Assembly: GCA_947649495.1 (NCBI GenBank)
Contig: CANSRU010000003.1
Location: 1 to 64,000 of the forward strand
Length of the DNA: 64,000 nt
Direction of reading: 5' to 3'
From: an uncultured Porphyromonadaceae bacterium
GTDB lineage: Bacteria > Bacteroidota > Bacteroidia > Bacteroidales > Muribaculaceae
Part shown: piece by piece, positions 58,386-64,000 of the stretch
Layout: each line of letters starts with the position of its first letter
How positions within the stretch are numbered: the stretch's first letter is position 1
Program-made: the position numbers and the translations under genes
Notes under the pieces: model-generated
Seen by the model: only the letters and a program-made list of their open reading frames with translations
What the model was told of the DNA's origin: nothing
Databases searched by the model: none

Positions 58386-59966
58386 ATGCCATCTATCGAC
58401 GATGAAATAAGCCGTAGACGTACATTTGCCATAATCTCGCATCCTGACGCCGGCAAAACCACTCTTACTGAAAAATTGCTTCTTTTCGGTGGCGCCATAC
58501 ATATAGCCGGTGCCGTGAAATCGAACAAGATAAAGAAGACTGCAACCAGCGACTGGATGGAAATAGAGAAACAGCGCGGTATTTCTGTAGCAACTTCAGT
58601 AATGGGATTTAATTATGGCGATTATAAGATAAATATCCTCGATACCCCCGGACACCAGGATTTTGCCGAAGATACCTACAGGACACTTACGGCTGTTGAC
58701 AGCGTGATTATCGTGGTCGATGTGGCCAAAGGTGTGGAGCAGCAGACGCGTAAACTAATGGAAGTGTGCCGTATGCGTAACACTCCTGTTATAATCTTTG
58801 TTAATAAACTTGACCGCGAGGGTCGCGACCCATTTGAAATACTTGATGAACTTGAGGCCGAACTAAAGGTGAATGTCCGCCCTCTTTCGTGGCCTATAAA
58901 TATTGGCGCCAAGTTCAAAGGCGTATATAATATTTACGAGAATACACTCGACCTTTTTACTCCTGACAAGCAGAAGGTGTCGGAACGCGTGGAGATTGAC
59001 AATGTAAACGATGAGCGCATAGATGCCGCTGTGGGAGCACAGGATGCCTCGAAACTACGTGAGGACCTGGAACTGATAGAGGGTGTGTATCCCGAATTTG
59101 AGGTTGCCGATTATCTGGCCGGGAAAGTAGCTCCGGTGTTTTTCGGCTCGGCATTAAATACATTCGGTGTAAAGGAGTTGCTTGATTGCTTTGTGGAAAT
59201 AGCGCCATCGCCCCGTCCTATTGTTGCCGAGGAACGTGAAATACGCCCTGAGGAGCCCGGTTTTTCCGGATTTGTGTTCAAGATTCATGCCAATATGGAT
59301 CCTAATCACAGGTCGTGTATAGCGTTTGTAAAAATCTGTTCCGGTAAATTTGAACGGAATGCCCCATACAAGCATATACGTTCGGGCAAAGTGATGAAGT
59401 TTGCTGCCCCCACGGCTTTTATGGCTCAGAAAAAGAGTATAGTCGACGAAGCATATCCCGGTGATATTGTCGGAATACCAGATACCGGTAATTTTAAGAT
59501 TGGCGATACGATAACCTCCGGTGAGACACTGCATTTTAAAGGATTGCCGAGTTTTTCACCCGAAATGTTCAAATACATAGAGAATGCTGATCCGATGAAG
59601 TCGAAGCAACTTGAGAAAGGATTGCAGCAACTCATGGATGAGGGTGTGGCTCAGCTGTTTGTAAATCAGTTCAATGGACGAAAGATTGTCGGCACGGTAG
59701 GTCAACTCCAGTTTGAAGTGATACAGTACCGTTTGCTTCACGAATACGGAGCGCAATGCCGTTGGGAACCATTGTCACTGTATAAAGCATGCTGGGTAAC
59801 CAGCGACGATGCTGATGCTCTTGCTGCATTCAAAAAGCGCAAACATCAGTTTATGGCGGTGGATAGAGAGGGCCGGGATGTATTCTTGGCCGATTCATCG
59901 TATGTACTGCAAATGGCGCAGGCTGATTTTCCGAAAATATCGTTCTATTTCTCTTCTGAATTTTGA
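58386..59966 (+). CDS. prfC: Peptide chain release factor 3
   Basis: 526 aa; ISHPDAGKTTLTEKLLLFGGAIHIAGAVK; DTPGHQDFAEDTYRTLTAVDS. Confidence 0.97.
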   Translation: MPSIDDEISRRRTFAIISHPDAGKTTLTEKLLLFGGAIHIAGAVKSNKIKKTATSDWMEIEKQRGISVATSVMGFNYGDYKINILDTPGHQDFAEDTYRTLTAVDSVIIVVDVAKGVEQQTRKLMEVCRMRNTPVIIFVNKLDREGRDPFEILDELEAELKVNVRPLSWPINIGAKFKGVYNIYENTLDLFTPDKQKVSERVEIDNVNDERIDAAVGAQDASKLREDLELIEGVYPEFEVADYLAGKVAPVFFGSALNTFGVKELLDCFVEIAPSPRPIVAEEREIRPEEPGFSGFVFKIHANMDPNHRSCIAFVKICSGKFERNAPYKHIRSGKVMKFAAPTAFMAQKKSIVDEAYPGDIVGIPDTGNFKIGDTITSGETLHFKGLPSFSPEMFKYIENADPMKSKQLEKGLQQLMDEGVAQLFVNQFNGRKIVGTVGQLQFEVIQYRLLHEYGAQCRWEPLSLYKACWVTSDDADALAAFKKRKHQFMAVDREGRDVFLADSSYVLQMAQADFPKISFYFSSEF

Positions 59967-60011
59967 TTGAGTTATAATTGTATTTTTAAGACACAATATT
60001 AAACTGTTATA

Positions 60012-62450
60012 ATGAAAGTATTGAAATTTGGCGGAACATCCGTGGGGACTGTTGAAAGTCTCAGGAATGTGAAGTCAATAGTTGAAAGCCGTCCTGAACA
60101 GCTTGTGGTTGTGGTTTCGGCATTAGGTGGTCTGACCGACCGTCTGATAGCTACAGCCAAGCTTGCGGCTGAGGGTGGCGACGGTTATGTGGCGGAGTTT
60201 GATGCCATGGTTACGCGGCATCATAATGTCATAGCCGGAATAGTGCCTCAGAAGTATCAGTCGGAGGTCACTGTGCTGGTGGACAATCTGCTTGAAGAAC
60301 TGGGTAATATATATAAGGGAGTAAGTCTAATCAAGGACTTGTCGCCACGATCATTAGATATAATAGTAAGCTATGGTGAACGGTTGTCCAGCACTATAAT
60401 ATCCCGGATAATTGATGGAGCAGTGTTGTTTGACTCGCGTGAATTCATCAAGACTCTTGACCAATTCGGAAAACATGTGCTTGATAATGATGTTACGCAA
60501 CGGCTGATTCATAGCACATTTGACAATGCTGATTTCAAGGTTGCCGTTGTTCCAGGATTTATCTCTTCCGATGCAAATGGCGATATAACAAATCTCGGCA
60601 GAGGTGGCAGTGACTACACCGCTGCTATCCTTGCTGCGGCACTTGATGCCGATACACTTGAGATATGGACTGATGTGGATGGTTTTATGACCGCCGACCC
60701 GAGAGTGATTGACAATACTTACGTGATAGATCATCTCTCGTTTATCGAGGCTATGGAGCTTTGTAATTTTGGTGCCAAAGTAATATACCCGCCTACCATA
60801 TATCCTGTATTTCACAAGAATATCCCCATTCTTATAAAGAATACATTTAACCCAACAGCCCCCGGCACGTGCATAAGTGAACAGCGCCCCCCTGCCGAAG
60901 GAAAGGACATTAAGGGCATATCGTCAATAAACGATACATGCCTTATCACTGTGTCCGGATTGTGTATGGTGGGAGTTATCGGTGTCAACGCACGTATTTT
61001 CAATGCTTTGGCAAGGCAAGGCGTGAGTGTGTTCCTTGTGTCGCAGGCATCAAGTGAGAACACCACTTCGTTTGCTGTTAAAAATGCCGATGCTCCGCGT
61101 GCTTTGCAGGCATTGGAGACAGAATTTGCAGCTGAACTTGAGACCGGGGAGCTTAATCCTATGCAGGTGGAGCACGATTTGGCTACGGTGGCTGTGGTTG
61201 GTGAGAATATGCGTCATGCATCAGGAGTAGCCGGAAAGTTATTCAATACTCTTGGTCGCAATGGTATCAACGTGATAGCATGTGCCCAGGGCGCATCAGA
61301 AACCAATATATCGTTTGTAATAGAATTAAAGAATCAGAAAAAAGCGTTAAACGTAATTCACGACAGTTTTTTCTTGTCTGACATCCAAGTGCTTAATCTA
61401 TTTATAATTGGAATTGGCAACATTGGGTGTCACCTGCTCCAGCAGCTGGCCCGTCAGCAGGCAAATCTTTTGCAGCAGAAAGCGTTGGAGCTAAAGGTAG
61501 TGGGCATTGCCAATTCCAAAAAAGCATTTTTTGACCGCGAAGGTATAGATGTGTCACGGTGGAAAGAACTTCTTGAACAATCGGAACTGAAGTCTACTAA
61601 CGAGGTGCTCAAACGAGAAATTATCGGCATGAACATCTTTAACTCCGTGTTTGTCGATTGTACATCAAGCTCTGATATCGCATCGCTATATTCCGACATG
61701 CTTTCCAACAATATAAATGTGGTTGCAGCCAATAAGGTTGCGGCTTCAGGCGAATATGGCCACTACTCTCAGTTGAAAAGCATCGCGCGCAAAAAGGATG
61801 TCAAATATCTTTTTGAAACCAATGTGGGAGCCGGACTCCCGATTATAAACACCATAAACAACCTGATAAACAGTGGTGACAGGATATTGAAGATTCAAGC
61901 TGTGGTTTCAGGAACGCTCAATTATATCTTCAATACATTGAGCGATGAGATACCATTGAGTAAAGCCATTGCCATGGCTCAGGAACTTGGCTACAGCGAG
62001 CCTGATCCGCGTATAGACTTGAGTGGAGTTGATGTTATAAGAAAACTGGTGATATTAAGCCGCGAATCAGGCTATCCTATCGAGCAGGAGGATGTGTCGG
62101 TGACTCCATTTCTTCCGCAAAGTCTGTTTGATGGGACTTTATCTGATTTCTATGCAAATGTACGCGATAAAGAAGATGCGAAAATGGAACATATCAGGTC
62201 TGAAGCCGAACGAAAGGGCTGTAGACTGCGGTATGTGGCATCATTGAACCATGGCAAGGCTTCAGTCGGGTTACAGGAAGTCAGTGCTACGCATGCCTTT
62301 TATAACCTTGAAGGAAGTAATAATGTGATACTTATAACCACAGAAAGGTATAAAGAGTATCCGATGGAAATAAAAGGCTATGGCGCTGGTGCAGATGTTA
62401 CTGCAGCCGGTGTTTTCGCAGATATAATATCTATTGCCAATATCAGATAG
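60012..62450 (+). CDS. thrA: Bifunctional aspartate kinase/homoserine dehydrogenase
   Basis: 812 aa; MKVLKFGGTSVGTVES; GRGGSDYTAAI; homoserine dehydrogenase FETNVGAGLPIINTINNLINSGDRI. Confidence 0.97.
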   Translation: MKVLKFGGTSVGTVESLRNVKSIVESRPEQLVVVVSALGGLTDRLIATAKLAAEGGDGYVAEFDAMVTRHHNVIAGIVPQKYQSEVTVLVDNLLEELGNIYKGVSLIKDLSPRSLDIIVSYGERLSSTIISRIIDGAVLFDSREFIKTLDQFGKHVLDNDVTQRLIHSTFDNADFKVAVVPGFISSDANGDITNLGRGGSDYTAAILAAALDADTLEIWTDVDGFMTADPRVIDNTYVIDHLSFIEAMELCNFGAKVIYPPTIYPVFHKNIPILIKNTFNPTAPGTCISEQRPPAEGKDIKGISSINDTCLITVSGLCMVGVIGVNARIFNALARQGVSVFLVSQASSENTTSFAVKNADAPRALQALETEFAAELETGELNPMQVEHDLATVAVVGENMRHASGVAGKLFNTLGRNGINVIACAQGASETNISFVIELKNQKKALNVIHDSFFLSDIQVLNLFIIGIGNIGCHLLQQLARQQANLLQQKALELKVVGIANSKKAFFDREGIDVSRWKELLEQSELKSTNEVLKREIIGMNIFNSVFVDCTSSSDIASLYSDMLSNNINVVAANKVAASGEYGHYSQLKSIARKKDVKYLFETNVGAGLPIINTINNLINSGDRILKIQAVVSGTLNYIFNTLSDEIPLSKAIAMAQELGYSEPDPRIDLSGVDVIRKLVILSRESGYPIEQEDVSVTPFLPQSLFDGTLSDFYANVRDKEDAKMEHIRSEAERKGCRLRYVASLNHGKASVGLQEVSATHAFYNLEGSNNVILITTERYKEYPMEIKGYGAGADVTAAGVFADIISIANIR

Positions 62451-62493
62451 ATGCCAGGTCAGTGCGAGTGGTGAAAAAATAGGTTTTTATAAA

Positions 62494-63780
62494 ATGAAGT
62501 ACTATAGCACATCAGGCAATAATGAACTTATCGGTCTTGAGGAGGCTGTGATGCGCAGTCTTTCGCCCGATGGCGGAGTATATATGCCGGAGACAATACC
62601 ATATATTCCTAAAGCATTATTCAATAACATATCGGAGATGTCCCTTACCGATATATCCTATGTCGTCGGTACCCAGTTGTTCAGGTCTATCGAACCTGAA
62701 GTGATCAACGATATAGTGAAAGATGTGATGGCATTTCCCATTCCGCTAGTCAAGATAAGCGACAGATGCTATTCACTTGAACTGTTTCATGGGCCTACCG
62801 GTTCATTTAAAGATGTCGGGACCAGATTTATGGCGCGGATTCTGACGCATTTCCGCAGTTCCGGTTCCAAAGACCCACGACCGGTCAACGTGCTTGTAGC
62901 GACATCCGGCGATACAGGTGCGGCCGTTGCCGATGCATTCGGAGGAATAGATGGTGTTTCGGTTCATATATTATATTCTAAAGTCCATAATTCAAACCGG
63001 AATTTAGGATTCATGCAATCACATGAATCCAACATACATCCCGTAGAGGTGCGTGGTACTTTTGATGAGTGTCAGAATATGGTGCGTGCGGCTATATTGG
63101 ACCGGGATTTATCCCGGTCAATGCGGCTTACTTCAGCCAATTCGCTCAATATTGCTCGTCTGTTGCCTCAGACATTTTACTATTTTCATGCTTACGCCCG
63201 GCTTGTGGAATATGGTGAGAATCCTCATGGAATGGTTATCTCCACACCATGTGGCAATCTCGGCAATCTGACGGCTGCACTTCTTTCTAAACAGATGGGG
63301 CTGCCCATTGCAGGTATGTTAGCGGCCGGATCGGCCGGCGAACGGTTATGGGGAGACATCCGTGGGGATATTTTCTCCACTACCCCTAATGAAGTTACGC
63401 TGAGCACGAATTTGTCGCGGATACATCATATTGTAGAGCAAAATCCAGAACTGAAATCTATTATCGGTTGTCATACCTATAGCAACAACGATATAGATAG
63501 TCAGATATATGACACCTATAATAAATCCGGATATCTTATGGGCCGAAATTCTGCTATGGCGTGCAGAGCGCTTGGCGAGATTCCGTCAGGTTCCGGAGTA
63601 GGAGTATTCCTGTCAACATCAAATCCGTCAGGATATGCAGCGCATTTAAATGAGTTGCTCGGTGACAATGTGATTGATGAGCCAGATGTCCGCCGGCACC
63701 ATAAACCGGATCGTAACCGCCATGTCATTGCTCCTACTTATCAAGCCTTACGAAAATATCTATTGGACAACAGTAATTAA
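62494..63780 (+). CDS. thrC: Threonine synthase
   Basis: Likely start MKYYSTSGNNELIGLEEAV; LELFHGPTGSFKDVGTRFMAR; TSGDTGAAVADAF. Confidence 0.96.
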   Translation: MKYYSTSGNNELIGLEEAVMRSLSPDGGVYMPETIPYIPKALFNNISEMSLTDISYVVGTQLFRSIEPEVINDIVKDVMAFPIPLVKISDRCYSLELFHGPTGSFKDVGTRFMARILTHFRSSGSKDPRPVNVLVATSGDTGAAVADAFGGIDGVSVHILYSKVHNSNRNLGFMQSHESNIHPVEVRGTFDECQNMVRAAILDRDLSRSMRLTSANSLNIARLLPQTFYYFHAYARLVEYGENPHGMVISTPCGNLGNLTAALLSKQMGLPIAGMLAAGSAGERLWGDIRGDIFSTTPNEVTLSTNLSRIHHIVEQNPELKSIIGCHTYSNNDIDSQIYDTYNKSGYLMGRNSAMACRALGEIPSGSGVGVFLSTSNPSGYAAHLNELLGDNVIDEPDVRRHHKPDRNRHVIAPTYQALRKYLLDNSN

Positions 63781-63802
63781 CCATACATAAATCAGAAAAA
63801 TT

Positions 63803-64000
63803 ATGGCAAGTAAACGAAATCTAAAAAAACAGATCCGCTATATATGCGGAGAAATCGCCGTTGAGTGCATTCTCGCACGCGAATGTGTAAAGGACATTGA
63901 TGTGGCTAAGATGAATGAAATCGTGATTAAGGTAGCCGATCTTCAGGAAAAATCAGTCCGCAATGTATCATTTGCATTTGACAAGGTCCCCCACGATTTC
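63803..64000 (+). CDS. Conserved hypothetical protein, truncated by window end
   Basis: MASKRNLKKQIRYICGEIAVECILARECVKDIDVAKMNEIVIKVADLQEKSVRNVSFAFDKVPHDF... Confidence 0.7.
   Translation, partial: MASKRNLKKQIRYICGEIAVECILARECVKDIDVAKMNEIVIKVADLQEKSVRNVSFAFDKVPHDF

Noticed and set aside
60012-62450. Aspartokinase-homoserine dehydrogenase fusion
   Set aside because: Well-known bifunctional ThrA.
1-64000. CRISPR arrays, rRNA operons, prophage or transposases
   Set aside because: None seen on reading the window: no regularly spaced repeats, no rRNA-like sequence and no transposase or phage structural ORFs.

Overview
This 64 kb window looks like core chromosome of a Bacteroidales bacterium. 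A Muribaculaceae-like lineage is inferred from gene content and from -7 TAnnTTTG / -33 TTTG promoters; no database search was run. About 55 protein genes are supported. They include dnaJ-grpE, ispE, dnaB, rpsP, glnS, rsmG, lpxD-lpxC/fabZ-lpxA, cutC, a GH29 fucosidase, ftsH-rsfS, dsbD-like genes, mazG, topB, engB, a Rel-family (p)ppGpp synthetase, purT, a class A beta-lactamase, radA, rfbD, prfC, thrA and thrC. RNA genes are tRNA-Met(CAT), tRNA-Thr(CGT), RNase P RNA and one unassigned structured RNA. No rRNA, CRISPR array, prophage or intact mobile element was seen. Main observations to follow up: (1) an LtaS-like phosphoglycerol-transferase/sulfatase-fold membrane protein fused to a GDPD-like domain (8733-11048); (2) a structured small RNA with its own promoter and terminator, listed in the ORF track as a spurious protein (31440-31665); (3) a single-domain glycogen-synthase-like protein without the KxGGL motif (33366-34184); (4) a class A beta-lactamase coupled by an ATGA overlap to an M48 metalloprotease and overlapping purT convergently; (5) a secreted EreA/ChaN/TIKI-like protein; (6) a Rel protein with a degenerate hydrolase motif; (7) a thr cluster with no homoserine kinase gene between thrA and thrC; (8) palindromic back-to-back divergent promoters. 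All family assignments come from reading motifs by eye and need a profile search to confirm.
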